Source of the DNA: Pyxidicoccus fallax
Lineage (GTDB): Bacteria > Myxococcota > Myxococcia > Myxococcales > Myxococcaceae
DNA length: 64,000 nt
Assembly (NCBI RefSeq): GCF_012933655.1
Contig: NZ_JABBJJ010000002.1
Coordinates: 1 to 64,000 of the forward strand
Reading direction: 5' to 3'
A program made the position numbers and the translations under genes. Shown in pieces: positions 45,080 through 54,056 of this stretch (positions are counted from its first letter, which is position 1; the number at the start of each line of letters is the position of its first letter). Under the pieces are notes generated by a model that was not told the origin of the DNA, searched no databases, and worked only from the letters and a program-made list of their open reading frames with translations.

Positions 45080-45418
45080 TTACGGATGCTGCGCCCGCGC
45101 CGAGGCGCGCTGCGTCTTCTCCGCCTGCTTGAGCAACTCCAGCAGGGCCCGCAGGTGCGGCTCCTCCACGGGTTCGAGGAGCTGCACCGAGTGCCGCCGT
45201 CCACCGTCATCCTCGACGGTGATGGTGTAGCGAATCCGGTCCGCGCCGCGCGCCGCCGTGCCCACGGTGGCGGGCTGCTCGAAGAAGCGCGCCTCCCGCA
45301 CGGCGCGCTGGAGGGCCTCCGCCGTCTCCGGCGGAAGCGACGCCAGGTCCAGGCCGCGAGGCCGGTTGAGGCCCGGGAAGAAGGCGACGCCTCCCTCCCG
45401 CTTGAGTTCGATTCGCAT
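45080..45418 (-). CDS. Emfourin-like protease inhibitor
   Basis: The 112-residue soluble protein begins MRIELKREGGVAFFPGL and contains IRYTITVEDDGGRRHSV and a C-terminal helical LRALLELLKQAE. This fits emfourin, the small inhibitor encoded beside protealysin-like M4 proteases, which blocks the active site. It has no signal peptide, as expected for an inhibitor of a cytoplasmic-start protease. It starts 14 bp after the M4 protease stop and is therefore in the same operon. Assignment rests on sequence pattern plus context. Confidence 0.75.
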   Translation of the reverse strand: MRIELKREGGVAFFPGLNRPRGLDLASLPPETAEALQRAVREARFFEQPATVGTAARGADRIRYTITVEDDGGRRHSVQLLEPVEEPHLRALLELLKQAEKTQRASARAQHP

Positions 45419-45432
45419 CGCTCGCTCCAGCC

Positions 45433-46590
45433 CTAGTGCGTCGGCGGCTGCTGCTGGGCCTGCTGCGGGAGCTGCACGCCGGGGCCCCACGCCGGCTCGC
45501 CGGCCCGCTCGCGCGAGACGCGGATGCCCACCTGGTTCCAGGCGTCGCGGACCGCCTTCTCCTCGTCCTTGTCGCTCCCGTACAGCCTGCCCGCGGCCAT
45601 CACCGTGAGCCGCGCGAAGGAGCCGAAGCCAGCGTTGGAGCGCAGCCGCGGGTCTCTCAGCGCCTCGTACCAGATGTGGCCGGCCCGCTCCCACGCGTAG
45701 CCGCCGAGCTGCGTCGCCACGAGATAGAAGGCCCGGTTGGGGATGCCCGAGTTGATGTGCACGCCGCCGTTGTCCTCCCACGTCTTGACGAAGCTCCGCA
45801 TGTGGCCCGGCTGTGGGTCCTTCCCCAGCACGTCGTCGTCGTACGCGGTGCCAGGGTCCTTCATGGAGCGCAGCGCCACGCCCTCGACGTTGTCCGTGAA
45901 GAGGCCCTCGCCGATGAGCCAGTCCGCCTGGTCCGCCTTCTGGTTCAGCACGCGTTGCTTCACGAGCGAGCCGAACACGTCGGATATCGACTCGTTGAGC
46001 GCGCCCGACTGGGAGAAGTAGGTGAGGGGGCCGTCGTGCTCGGTGACGCCGTGGGTCAGCTCGTGGCCGATGATGTCGACGGCGATGGTGAAGCGGTTGA
46101 AGAGGTCGCCGTCTCCGTCGCCGAACACCATGCGTTCGCCGTCCCAGAAGGCGTTGTTGTAGTTCTCCCCGTAATGGACGTGGGCGTGCAGCGGCATGCC
46201 CATGCCGTCGATGGAGTTGCGGGCGAAGACCTCCCAGAAGAGGTCATACGTGGCGCCCAGGCCGTTATAGGCCTCGTTGACGCACACGTCGGAGGTGTCG
46301 CCCTGCCCCTCGGTGCGGACCACCGTGCCGGGGAGGGCCTCCGTGTTCTTCATGTCGTAGATGGTCCGCTGCAGCTGGCTCTCCACCATCATCGGGGAGG
46401 GAATGAGCCGCTGCCCCAGCGGAATCATGGCTCCGCGCGCCACGCGCATGGACCGGAAGGTGGTGTCGATGGAGAGCGTCCGGAGGATGCGCTCGCGCTG
46501 TTCCCTCGTGCCGTTCCGGGCAATCTCCCGGCTCAGGTACGGAGGCAGGATGCAATGCAGGGAATGTCGGTGTCTGGAATGGGGTCTCAT
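45433..46590 (-). CDS. M4 family (protealysin-like) zinc metallopeptidase
   Basis: The 385-residue protein has the zinc motif HELTHGVTEH (about residue 173), the second-zinc-ligand motif GALNESISDVFG and the catalytic His region (GGVHINSGIPNRAFYLVA). A short propeptide with CILPPYLSREIA at the start is like the protealysin precursor motif, and no Sec signal is visible. Protealysins of this type leave the cell by an unclear route. The tail (about 365-385) is Gln/Pro-rich. AGGAG lies before the ATG. Together with the downstream emfourin-like gene this forms the known two-gene arrangement. Confidence 0.92.
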   Translation of the reverse strand: MRPHSRHRHSLHCILPPYLSREIARNGTREQRERILRTLSIDTTFRSMRVARGAMIPLGQRLIPSPMMVESQLQRTIYDMKNTEALPGTVVRTEGQGDTSDVCVNEAYNGLGATYDLFWEVFARNSIDGMGMPLHAHVHYGENYNNAFWDGERMVFGDGDGDLFNRFTIAVDIIGHELTHGVTEHDGPLTYFSQSGALNESISDVFGSLVKQRVLNQKADQADWLIGEGLFTDNVEGVALRSMKDPGTAYDDDVLGKDPQPGHMRSFVKTWEDNGGVHINSGIPNRAFYLVATQLGGYAWERAGHIWYEALRDPRLRSNAGFGSFARLTVMAAGRLYGSDKDEEKAVRDAWNQVGIRVSRERAGEPAWGPGVQLPQQAQQQPPTH

Positions 46591-46908
46591 CGGCGGTCGC
46601 TCCTGTGGGTGTGTTCAGAAGGGCTGACTGTGACGCCGGCCGTTGTGACGGGACGCGCCCGCCGGCCTGCCTCCCCGCCGCGTGGCCGGGCCGGCCGGCA
46701 TCCCGACGTGGGGAGGGGCGCCGCTTGCGAGCCAGGCGCCCGGGCTCCTCGTACCGGAGGGCGGGGCGTGCCCCGGGCGGCTGCCGAGCCCTCACCTCGG
46801 CGTCGTCTTGATGGGACGGGGCGCGGGGGCTTCGATGCCTTCCTGGTGCCGGTGTCGCGCGTCCTGCAAAGCATCTCTCCTTGAGAGAGCCAGCCAAGGA
46901 GAGAGACC
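46591..46908. other. Divergent intergenic region without clear features
   Basis: This 318-bp GC-rich stretch separates the leftward M4 protease gene from the rightward GH15 gene and must hold both promoters. I see no clear promoter motif, gene or repeat. Confidence 0.4.
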
Positions 46909-48759
46909 ATGGAAGGACCCCAGACGACGGAGGCGCCGCGCCCGGCGCCGGACCGGGCGGCAGCCCCACCCACGCAGCCGCGGATAGAGGACCACGCGCT
47001 CCTGGGCGACATGAACTCCGCCGCCCTCGTCACCCGGGACGGGGAAATCGATTGGCTGTGCCTCCCCGCGTTCGACTCGGACGCCTGCTTCGCGGCGTTG
47101 CTCGGGACTGCTGAGAACGGCCGTTGGAAGATTGGCCCCAGCGAGCAGGTGCGCCAGGTCCGCCGCCGGTACCGCGGGGACACGATGATTCTGGAGACGG
47201 ACTTCCAGACCGATTCTGGAACGCTCCGCCTCATCGACTTCATGGTGCCGGGGCAGAGCCCGCCGCAGCTCGTCCGGACGCTCCAGGCGCTCGACGGCAG
47301 CGTGCCCGTCCACGTCGATTTCGTTCCCAGGCTGGCCTTCGGTCACGCCGTCCCCAGCATCGAGCGGAAGAAGGACTTCACCGTCGCGCTGGCCGGACCG
47401 GATGCGCTGTACCTGTACGGAGGCCCCACGGCCGGCGGACCCGAGCCGGTGGCGGACTTCACGCTCTCCCAGGGGGACAAGGTCTCCTACGTCTTGACCT
47501 GGGGGCGCTCCTTCGAGCCCGCTCCGAAGGCCATCGACCCCGCGGTCGCGGAACGGGAGACCGAGCGCTACTGGACCGACTGGGCCGCTCGGATTCAGGC
47601 GCCCAAAAACCATCGAGATGCCGTGGTCCGCTCGCTCCTCACCCTGAAGGCGTGCACCTACGCGCCCACGGGTGGAATCGTGGCGGCACCCACCACGTCC
47701 CTGCCGGAGACTCCGGGCGGCGTCCGGAACTGGGACTACCGATTCACCTGGCTGCGCGACTCGGCCCTGGCCGTGCGGGCGCTGGTGAACGCCGGGCTGG
47801 CCGACGAAGCCATCGCCTTCCGGGACTGGATGCTCCGCGCCATCGCCGGAGACCCTTCCCAGATTCAAATCATGTACGGCATCCGGGGGGAGCGGCGGCT
47901 CACCGAGGCCGAGCTCTCCTGGCTCCCCGGCTACGGCGGAGCCAGGCCCGTCCGGGTGGGCAACGGCGCCTTCGACCAGTTCCAGCTGGACGTCTTCGGG
48001 GAGGTCGCCAGCGTCATCAACTTCTCGCAGCGGAAGTTCGGGAAGATGGGCCCGATGGGCAACAAGAGTCTCCTGGGCATCGCGAACTTCGTGGCGGAAC
48101 ATTGGCGGGACCCGGACCGCGGCATCTGGGAGATGCGCGGGCCGGAGCGCTCCTTCACGGCCTCCAAGGTCTCGGCCTGGGCGGCCATCGATGCCGCCAT
48201 TCGCGCCAGCGAAATGGCCGGCGAGGACTACCCGCTCGACAAGCTCCGCGCGGTCCGGGATGAGATTTTCAAAGAGGTCTGTGAGAAGGGCTTCAACGCC
48301 GAGAAGAACACCTTCACCCAGTACTATGGAGGCACGGACCTCGACGCGAGCCTCCTGGCCATTCCCCTGACCCGCTTCCTGCCGGCGACGGACCCGCGCG
48401 TCGTGGGGACCGTCGCGGCGCTCGAGCGCGAGCTGATGGAGGACGGGTTCCTCCTGCGGTTCCGCCCCGTGGCGGACGTGGATGGGCTGAGCGGTGACGA
48501 AGGCGCGTTCCTCGCCTGCTCGTTCTGGCTCGCGGACACCTACCAGCTGATGGGACGCACGGACGACGCCCGAAAGCTCTTCGAGCGCCTGGTGGGCTTG
48601 AGCAACGACGTGGGGCTCCTCGCCGAGGAGTGGGACCCGGTGGGGCGGCGCCAGCTCGGGAACTTCCCGCAGGCGTTCACCCACTTCGCGCTGGTGAACG
48701 CGGCCTACGTGCTCGAAGGGGCGGACCCGGACTTCCCCAGCTCGACCGCGGTGCACTGA
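46909..48759 (+). CDS. Glycoside hydrolase family 15 protein (glucoamylase/trehalase-like)
   Basis: The 616-residue protein has an N-terminal beta-sandwich (about 25-225, opening RIEDHALLGDMNSAALV) and an (alpha/alpha)6 barrel (about 240-605). RNWDYRFTWLRDSAL is a GH15 hallmark. The general acid Glu is in GIWEMRG (near 407) and the base Glu in LLAEEWDP (near 573). Bacterial GH15 enzymes of this type hydrolyse maltooligosaccharides or trehalose; which one is uncertain. There is no signal peptide, so it is cytoplasmic. AAGGAGAG precedes the ATG. Released glucose could feed the glucokinase encoded 10 kb away. Confidence 0.92.
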   Translation: MEGPQTTEAPRPAPDRAAAPPTQPRIEDHALLGDMNSAALVTRDGEIDWLCLPAFDSDACFAALLGTAENGRWKIGPSEQVRQVRRRYRGDTMILETDFQTDSGTLRLIDFMVPGQSPPQLVRTLQALDGSVPVHVDFVPRLAFGHAVPSIERKKDFTVALAGPDALYLYGGPTAGGPEPVADFTLSQGDKVSYVLTWGRSFEPAPKAIDPAVAERETERYWTDWAARIQAPKNHRDAVVRSLLTLKACTYAPTGGIVAAPTTSLPETPGGVRNWDYRFTWLRDSALAVRALVNAGLADEAIAFRDWMLRAIAGDPSQIQIMYGIRGERRLTEAELSWLPGYGGARPVRVGNGAFDQFQLDVFGEVASVINFSQRKFGKMGPMGNKSLLGIANFVAEHWRDPDRGIWEMRGPERSFTASKVSAWAAIDAAIRASEMAGEDYPLDKLRAVRDEIFKEVCEKGFNAEKNTFTQYYGGTDLDASLLAIPLTRFLPATDPRVVGTVAALERELMEDGFLLRFRPVADVDGLSGDEGAFLACSFWLADTYQLMGRTDDARKLFERLVGLSNDVGLLAEEWDPVGRRQLGNFPQAFTHFALVNAAYVLEGADPDFPSSTAVH

Positions 48760-48923
48760 AGTCCGAGGCTCGCACGGGAGGCCCAGATCCTGGCCTCCTG
48801 GCGCGCGGTCCGGGCAGGGCGCCTCGAGACGCGCCCGGGCCGCGGCCCCGTCACTGCCGTGCCGCGCCGCCAAGTGGTGCTGGCTGGCGCACGGTTGTTC
48901 GCGTCGGTGAGCGAGACGAAGGA

Positions 48924-48949
48924 GGCAGGGCGGCGGCGGCCGCCCTGCC
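48924..48949. terminator. Hairpin between convergent genes
   Basis: GGCAGGGCG and CGCCCTGCC pair as a 9-bp stem over an 8-base GC loop. It lies 10 bp from the stop of the leftward FG-GAP gene and after the GH15 gene. No T-tract. Confidence 0.45.
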
Positions 48950-48958
48950 CGGGAGGCG

Positions 48959-50941
48959 CTAATGCGACGCGTTGAGGAGGACGCTGCTGGTACCGCCGGA
49001 GTAGTTCCCGGTGACGATATCGCGCTTCCCGTCGCCGTTGAGGTCGCCCACCGCCATGAAGAAGGGCCCCGTGCCCACGGCGAAGTTGATGGCGGGCTGG
49101 AGCGTGCCGTCGCCGTTGCCGAGCAGCACGCCCACTGCGTTGGAGCTGAAGAGGGTCCCGGCGAGGTCGGCTCGGCCGTCGCCGTTGAAGTCGGCGATAT
49201 GAAGGTCGCCAGCACCGTTGGCCACGGGGTAGTCGACGGCGGACTGGAACGTGCCGTCGCCGTTGCCGAGCAGCACACTCACGAGTTTGTCGTTGAAGAG
49301 GCTGGCGGCGACGTCGGCCCTGCCGTCGCCGTTGAGGTCGCCCACCGCCACGACCTGCACGAACCTCCCCAGCGGAGTCGTCACTGCCGACTGGAACGTG
49401 CCGTCGCCGTTGCCGAGCAGCACGCCCACGCTCCTACCGTTGTAATTGCCCGTGACGATGTCGAGCTTGCCGTCGCCGTTGAGGTCCACTGTCGCCACGG
49501 AGTTGGGAGTGCCTGGCATGGCATGGGGGACAGCGGCCTGGAACGTGCCATCGCCATTGCCGAGCAGGATGCTGACCGTGCTGCCGACGAAGTTGGCGGT
49601 GGCGATGTCGAGCTTGCCGTCGCCGTTGTAGTCCGCCACCTTCACGCCGCTCGGATCGGCGCTGTTGACGTTGTAGTCGACGCGGCCCTGGAACGTGCCG
49701 TCACCATTGCCGAGCAGGATGCTGACGCTATGCATCGAGTTGATGTATCCCCCCACGGCGAGATCGGCATTGCCATCGCCGTTGAAGTCAGCGATCTCCA
49801 CGAACTTGGGGTTGCTGCCCACCGGGAACGTGCTGGCGGCCCCGAACGTGCCGTCGCCGTTGCCGAGCTGCACGCTCACGAGGGCGGAGGTGATGAGGGT
49901 GAAGGCGACGTCCAGCCTGCCGTCGTTGTTGATGTCGCCCACCGCCACGCCGTAGGGCCGGGTACCCGCGGGGGAGTCCTGGTGCGGCTGGAAGTCGAGG
50001 ACCGGCGCGCGACATACCCCGGCCTCGCAGATGCCACCGCCGCAGAGCGTCCCGTCGGGAGCGGTGGGGTTGGAGCACAGGCCGGTGGCGGAATCACAGG
50101 TGCCGGCCACGTGGCACTCGTCGAGAGGCGCGCAGACCACCCCCGCGCAGAGGTCGGGCTCGCAGGTGTAGCTCCCAGGCGTGTTGACGCAGATTTCATT
50201 CGGCTGGCAGTTCGCTGTCCCGTTGGCGCACTCGTCGATGTCGGTGCAGATGCTCGGCTGTCCCGTGCAGGCGTAGCCCGGCTCCACCGTGCAGACACTG
50301 TTGCAGCCGTCTCCAGAGAGTTGATTGCCGTCGTCACAGACTTCGAATCCGCCCAGCACTCCATCACCACAGATGGGCCGCAGCGACGTCTCCACCGCGT
50401 CCACCAGGTAGAGCGCGAGCACCGAGCCTCGCAAGCGGACGTAGCGATAGGGCACGTTCCCCGGGTACGTCGCCACCGCGATGTGCGTCCCCAGTCCCAG
50501 CTCCATCAGGTGTAACGAGCTGGAGCCGATGAAGGTCCCATCCGCCTTCAGGAAGTCCACCTGGGCCACCAGCGCCAGCGACAAGCCCTGGTAGTAGACG
50601 CGCAAGTCTCCGGTGCCTTCCTCACCCTGGCCCAGGTCGAGCACGAGCGCCGTGTTGAGCAGGCCCAGCAGCGTCGCGGCCTGCCCGTCCGGAGCGCCCA
50701 GGGCCGCGCTGGAGTTGAGCACCGTCGCCGTGGTGCCCGAGGCCACCGCGTCCGCATACGGGTCCCACGTCAGCGAGGCTTCCGGACGCTCACGCGTCAA
50801 CGCCGCGTCGTCCTCCTGCGATACCGCATTCTCCGGAGGACCTACCTTCTCCTCCAGGGACTCCACGGCACAAGCCCCCAGCGACAAGGCCAGCGTCACG
50901 CCCAGTCCCCACGACCACAGCATGCCAAGATGACTGCGCAT
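48959..50941 (-). CDS. FG-GAP/VCBS repeat lipoprotein with Cys-rich EGF-like region
   Basis: The 660-residue product has a lipoprotein signal ending LSLGAC (Cys24). Residues 50-185 form a beta-rich domain. A Cys-rich stretch follows (about 190-330): a DUF4215/myxobacterial Cys-rich unit (CGDGVLGGFEVCDDGNQ) and a calcium-binding EGF-like unit (DIDECANGTANC). Residues 335-660 hold seven FG-GAP/VCBS repeats of about 45 residues with DxNxDGxxD calcium loops and LLGNGDGTFQ. Such proteins make beta-propellers on the cell surface. Several repeats are nearly identical in DNA, which suggests recent duplication. A GGGGGAG lies before the ATG. Confidence 0.85.
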   Translation of the reverse strand: MRSHLGMLWSWGLGVTLALSLGACAVESLEEKVGPPENAVSQEDDAALTRERPEASLTWDPYADAVASGTTATVLNSSAALGAPDGQAATLLGLLNTALVLDLGQGEEGTGDLRVYYQGLSLALVAQVDFLKADGTFIGSSSLHLMELGLGTHIAVATYPGNVPYRYVRLRGSVLALYLVDAVETSLRPICGDGVLGGFEVCDDGNQLSGDGCNSVCTVEPGYACTGQPSICTDIDECANGTANCQPNEICVNTPGSYTCEPDLCAGVVCAPLDECHVAGTCDSATGLCSNPTAPDGTLCGGGICEAGVCRAPVLDFQPHQDSPAGTRPYGVAVGDINNDGRLDVAFTLITSALVSVQLGNGDGTFGAASTFPVGSNPKFVEIADFNGDGNADLAVGGYINSMHSVSILLGNGDGTFQGRVDYNVNSADPSGVKVADYNGDGKLDIATANFVGSTVSILLGNGDGTFQAAVPHAMPGTPNSVATVDLNGDGKLDIVTGNYNGRSVGVLLGNGDGTFQSAVTTPLGRFVQVVAVGDLNGDGRADVAASLFNDKLVSVLLGNGDGTFQSAVDYPVANGAGDLHIADFNGDGRADLAGTLFSSNAVGVLLGNGDGTLQPAINFAVGTGPFFMAVGDLNGDGKRDIVTGNYSGGTSSVLLNASH

Positions 50942-51158
50942 CGAGTGTCTCCCCCCCGAGAAGCAGGATGAAGCCCGGAATGGGCCACCCCTCCTCATGG
51001 AATGAACGACACCATTCCTTGCCCCCCACTGCTCGGCACGCAACACTTTGATGGCAAACGTCCTCCGGCAACCATTCGACAAGCCTTCGAGGACCATCGA
51101 CATACAATCCATGACATGCCGCTACCCGTTGCGGGCTTTGGGCACACACCGGCCCATC

Positions 51159-52241
51159 TTATGGCTTTGGCACCAACGTCGGAATCGATGCGAAGCTCCG
51201 CGGATCATGCGCGACGACGATGGTCATCTCCGGGTATCGCGCTGATATCGCGGCCATATGCGCGAGGTTCTCACGAACGAGCCGAGGCTCGGCATCCGCG
51301 AGGCGCTGCGGGAGCGGGCGCTCCTCCTGCTCGGTGACGCCCTCCAATTGCCAGGCGAGGTCTCCGATAAAGGCGTAGCGCTTGTTGTCCGGAAGCGTCA
51401 CGAAGACAATCACAGAGCCCGGCGTATGGCCGGGCGCCGGGACGATGACCACCGTGCCATCTCCGTAGACATCATGGCTCTCCGCGAAGCCGAGATAGGG
51501 GCGCGCATCGAATCGATACTCTTCGAAATGCAGCGACTTGATGCTTCTTGCCGAGGCCGTGGTGAAGTCTTCACCGTGTACGAAGCTTCGTTCCGCGGGA
51601 GGTATCCAGACAGGCACTTCGGGAAAATCCGCGGCGCCGCTGATGTGGTCCCAGTGGGAGTGGGTCAAAAGGACCGCGCGCAGCCGGGACAGGTCATACC
51701 CGCTCGATTGGAGTTGCTCGCGCGCGGTCTTGTTCAGCGAGTATCGTGTCAGGAGCCGGAAGAAGAGAGGCAGCTTCGCGAGGTGCTGTGCGATATCCCG
51801 ACCGAACCCGGCGTCGATCAAGAGATCCCCCTTGGGGTGCTTGATCAGGGTCGCGGTCATGGAGAACTCTCGCGGCTCGAGGAGAGAGCCACCGCGATAC
51901 CCAAAGGACGCGCTGCGGTAGGTGGCGCCGGTCGGAAGCTGGGCAATCGACATCTCGGAAGGCGCGGAAGCCGGCGGGAGCGCGCCGAACTCGAAGGTCT
52001 TCGATACGGAGAACGGCGACGCACGATAGGTAGACAAGAGCCCCAGCGGCAGCAGATAGAGCGCGAGAGAGAGCGCTCTCAGGGGACGAGAGAACGAGCG
52101 CAGAAAAGAAAAGCCAGCGACGCAGGCACTGCCAATCAGAGCGCCAGTAACGACCAGCCATGAGGTCGGCCCGTGAGCGCTCAAGAACAAAATCCATACT
52201 GCGAGCAGAACCGGCGCGACGCACGCAAGGAGCCATTTCAT
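51159..52241 (-). CDS. MBL-fold metallohydrolase with N-terminal membrane helices
   Basis: The 360-residue protein begins with three hydrophobic helices (about 3-22, 28-48 and 56-72). A metallo-beta-lactamase-fold domain follows, with the metal motif LTHSHWDHISGA (HxHxDH), GDLLIDAGFG, PAPGHTPGS, an Asp ligand in FIGDLAW and His in VVAHDP. The layout is like AHL lactonases and related hydrolases, but substrate specificity cannot be inferred. The membrane-anchored form is unusual for lactonases. The ribosome site is weak. Base composition is less GC-rich than neighbours, hinting at acquisition. Confidence 0.82.
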   Translation of the reverse strand: MKWLLACVAPVLLAVWILFLSAHGPTSWLVVTGALIGSACVAGFSFLRSFSRPLRALSLALYLLPLGLLSTYRASPFSVSKTFEFGALPPASAPSEMSIAQLPTGATYRSASFGYRGGSLLEPREFSMTATLIKHPKGDLLIDAGFGRDIAQHLAKLPLFFRLLTRYSLNKTAREQLQSSGYDLSRLRAVLLTHSHWDHISGAADFPEVPVWIPPAERSFVHGEDFTTASARSIKSLHFEEYRFDARPYLGFAESHDVYGDGTVVIVPAPGHTPGSVIVFVTLPDNKRYAFIGDLAWQLEGVTEQEERPLPQRLADAEPRLVRENLAHMAAISARYPEMTIVVAHDPRSFASIPTLVPKP

Positions 52242-52383
52242 CGGGGATTGCCTGGAGCCTCGGCGCATAGGCGAAGGCGATGCGCTGTTCTCGCGAGTGG
52301 TCGGAGAGGTCGTCCACGTGGAGCGCGGGTCCGAAGACATGAACAACTTTGTCCCGGTTGCCCGAGCGAGCCTAGGAAAAAAG

Positions 52384-52503
52384 CATGGGGCTGAGGTGAC
52401 GCGGGGCCTCGAGGACGCGCTGGCCGGGGCCGGGCTGCTCCCGAAGCCCGATGACCTCACGCGGATGCAGCAGGCGCTGCGGCGGGTGATGGCGCGCGGC
52501 TGA
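52384..52503 (+). pseudogene. Possible C-terminal gene remnant
   Basis: About 39 codons with strong GC3 bias (EVTRGLEDALAGAGLLPKPD, then RMQQALRRVMARG) end in TGA. The preceding codons in frame have a different composition, so the coding signal begins abruptly near 52384. It looks like the tail of a lost helical protein. A start at 52339 or 52297 would also give a small complete frame. No family is recognised. Confidence 0.35.
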
Positions 52504-52562
52504 ACTCGCGCGCCACCCGGGCGCCCCGGGCGGCGAAGCCCCGGGGCCTCAGCGGGTCCGGC

Positions 52563-52763
52563 TCACTCGCACCAGGCGGTGCGGCACTGCCGGAGCTGGC
52601 GAATGCACGCGGCCTCCTGCGTGGAGGTCACGACCGTGCTCAGGCAGATCTCGTACGACTCCCAGCAGGACTCACACGAAGACTCGGCCTCCGCCCGGGT
52701 GCCGTAACCCACCGTGAAGCCGATGCACATCACCACTGCAGCCAACGCGAGCTTGAGCTTCAA
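52563..52763 (-). CDS. Small secreted Cys-rich protein
   Basis: The 66-residue product starts at a TTG chosen because GGAGG lies five bases upstream. The N-terminal hydrophobic signal (LALAAVVMCIGFTVGYG, then TRAEAE) is followed by a short mature part with CESCWESYEIC, AACIRQLRQC and a final WCE, giving six Cys in about 40 residues. That many Cys in a tiny exported peptide suggests disulfide bonding. No family is recognised. A longer frame upstream runs through the dispersed repeat and is not the gene. Confidence 0.6.
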   Translation of the reverse strand: MKLKLALAAVVMCIGFTVGYGTRAEAESSCESCWESYEICLSTVVTSTQEAACIRQLRQCRTAWCE

Positions 52764-52856
52764 GACGTCCTCCGTTCGGGTTGCATCCCCGGGCACCTGC
52801 CCGGTTGATACAACCGTGTCACCATTGCGGTATGGACGGCTGGGCTCGTGTCCACG

Positions 52857-53021
52857 CATCGGGCGAATGGGAGGGGTGTTGAGGGTGAGGGCTGATGCAG
52901 AGGGGTCGAGGAGGGCCGCTGTCGGGTGCCGCCGAGCTGTGCGCCAGGCGGAGGAAGAGGCCGTGCAGCCTCCTTTGGGCACATGCCAACCCAGACGGCC
53001 CCTCCAGCAAGGAAGCAGCAG
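52857..53021 (+). repeat. Dispersed ~165 bp repeat, copy 3
   Basis: This 165-bp stretch aligns without gaps to 56026-56190 and differs at five positions (about 97% identity). Matching to the 5.7-kb copy continues for about 30 bp past its end (GAGCTTC... CTGGAGCAG). It holds no convincing gene and has no terminal inverted repeats that I can see. The rest of 52764-53286 holds the A/C-rich leader of the next gene and nothing else I recognise. Confidence 0.8.
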
Positions 53022-53286
53022 GGGCGTGAGCTTCAGCTTCTGGAGCAGCGCGAGGCTGGTGGAACGGTTCCTCCAGCAACATGCGCCGGTCGACTGATGG
53101 GTATACCCGTGCGCGCAAAGGTAGGCGGAAAGCCTCCCGGCGTTTTCTTGCGTCATGCAACTCAGTACCACAATCGCGCACAAACGCAGAGCCCCACACG
53201 ACTCCCCTTGAACCGAACCAAAATCACATGCCATACAAGAAAGGATTTCGCCTCAACAAACCCAACAATCAACGCAGGGGAAGTCC

Positions 53287-53847
53287 ATGACAAAGAAGAT
53301 GAGGTGCCTCCTGACCAGCTCGCTGATGTCCCTAGCACCGTCAATCGCGCTCGCAGAGCAGACGGCGATCCTGGATGCCGACTTCCTCTCTCCACGTCAC
53401 GAGTACGTCAGCGTCAAGGATGGCGCGATCCAGCTCCCCGTGCGGAAGGAGCCCTCGGAGGCGTTCGTTGATCCTGCCACGCAGGACTTCTTCGTCTACA
53501 ACCTGACAGGCGCCACCCTCGCCCTGCACATCCAGAGCCTGACGGGGGCATTCATCGGCGTCCGCACGCCCTACCCTGTGCCGCCGCTCAGCTACGGCGG
53601 ATTTCAAATCAGCGCCCCCGCCCCCGCCCCGGTGGTCGTCCAGCAGTACGCCTGGACGGTCGACCCGGCGAATCCCGCCGGTTCGAAAACGTGCGTCTGG
53701 CGAGTGGAGGTTAGCGCCGTCGGCGGTAGCTGCACGGCACAGGTCTTCTTCGGCACATATGGTGGCGCCGTCTGCACCGTTGACAGCACCCTGTCCTTTG
53801 TCGACCCGACCACGTGCCAGACGCAGCTTGTGACCAACATGCAGTGA
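53287..53847 (+). CDS. Hypothetical secreted protein
   Basis: The 186-residue product has a signal peptide ending SIALAEQ. The mature part is beta-rich: DFLSPRHEYVSVKDGAIQLPV, FFVYNLTGATLALHIQSLTG, and a Pro/Ala-rich centre (SAPAPAPVVV). The C-terminal half has four Cys (KTCVW, GSCTA, AVCTV, TTCQT), likely two disulfides. AGGGG precedes the ATG. No family is recognised. It lies between the two long copies of the dispersed repeat. Confidence 0.7.
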   Translation: MTKKMRCLLTSSLMSLAPSIALAEQTAILDADFLSPRHEYVSVKDGAIQLPVRKEPSEAFVDPATQDFFVYNLTGATLALHIQSLTGAFIGVRTPYPVPPLSYGGFQISAPAPAPVVVQQYAWTVDPANPAGSKTCVWRVEVSAVGGSCTAQVFFGTYGGAVCTVDSTLSFVDPTTCQTQLVTNMQ

Positions 53848-53983
53848 CCTGCGAGACCCCGCCTTCAAAGGGCCGACTCAACGACCGTTTGACGTTGAAG
53901 GGCGCGATGGCGGTGACGACTCCGCCTGGAGCGGCTCCACTCGCCCGTTGCTCGCAACGAACGCCCCGGGTTCCACACCGCTG

Positions 53984-54031
53984 GTGGCTTCGGCTCAGTC
54001 CCCGACAGGGGCACCCCAGAGCCGAAGCCAC
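53984..54031. terminator. Long perfect hairpin between convergent genes
   Basis: GTGGCTTCGGCTC pairs perfectly with GAGCCGAAGCCAC (13 bp) around a 22-base loop that itself holds CCCC-GACA-GGGG. It lies between two converging genes, 26 bp from the stop of the leftward metalloprotease gene, and is the best terminator-like structure in the window. Confidence 0.55.
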
Positions 54032-54056
54032 GTGAGGCAACGCCGCTCGCGCCAGC

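Noticed and set aside
48959-50941. Repeats in the FG-GAP gene as a CRISPR-like array
   Set aside because: The repeats lie in frame, encode calcium-binding VCBS units and have unequal spacing.
52563-53234. A 223-residue leftward protein
   Set aside because: Its N-terminal two thirds run through the dispersed repeat; only the short Cys-rich secreted protein at the end has a ribosome site and signal peptide.
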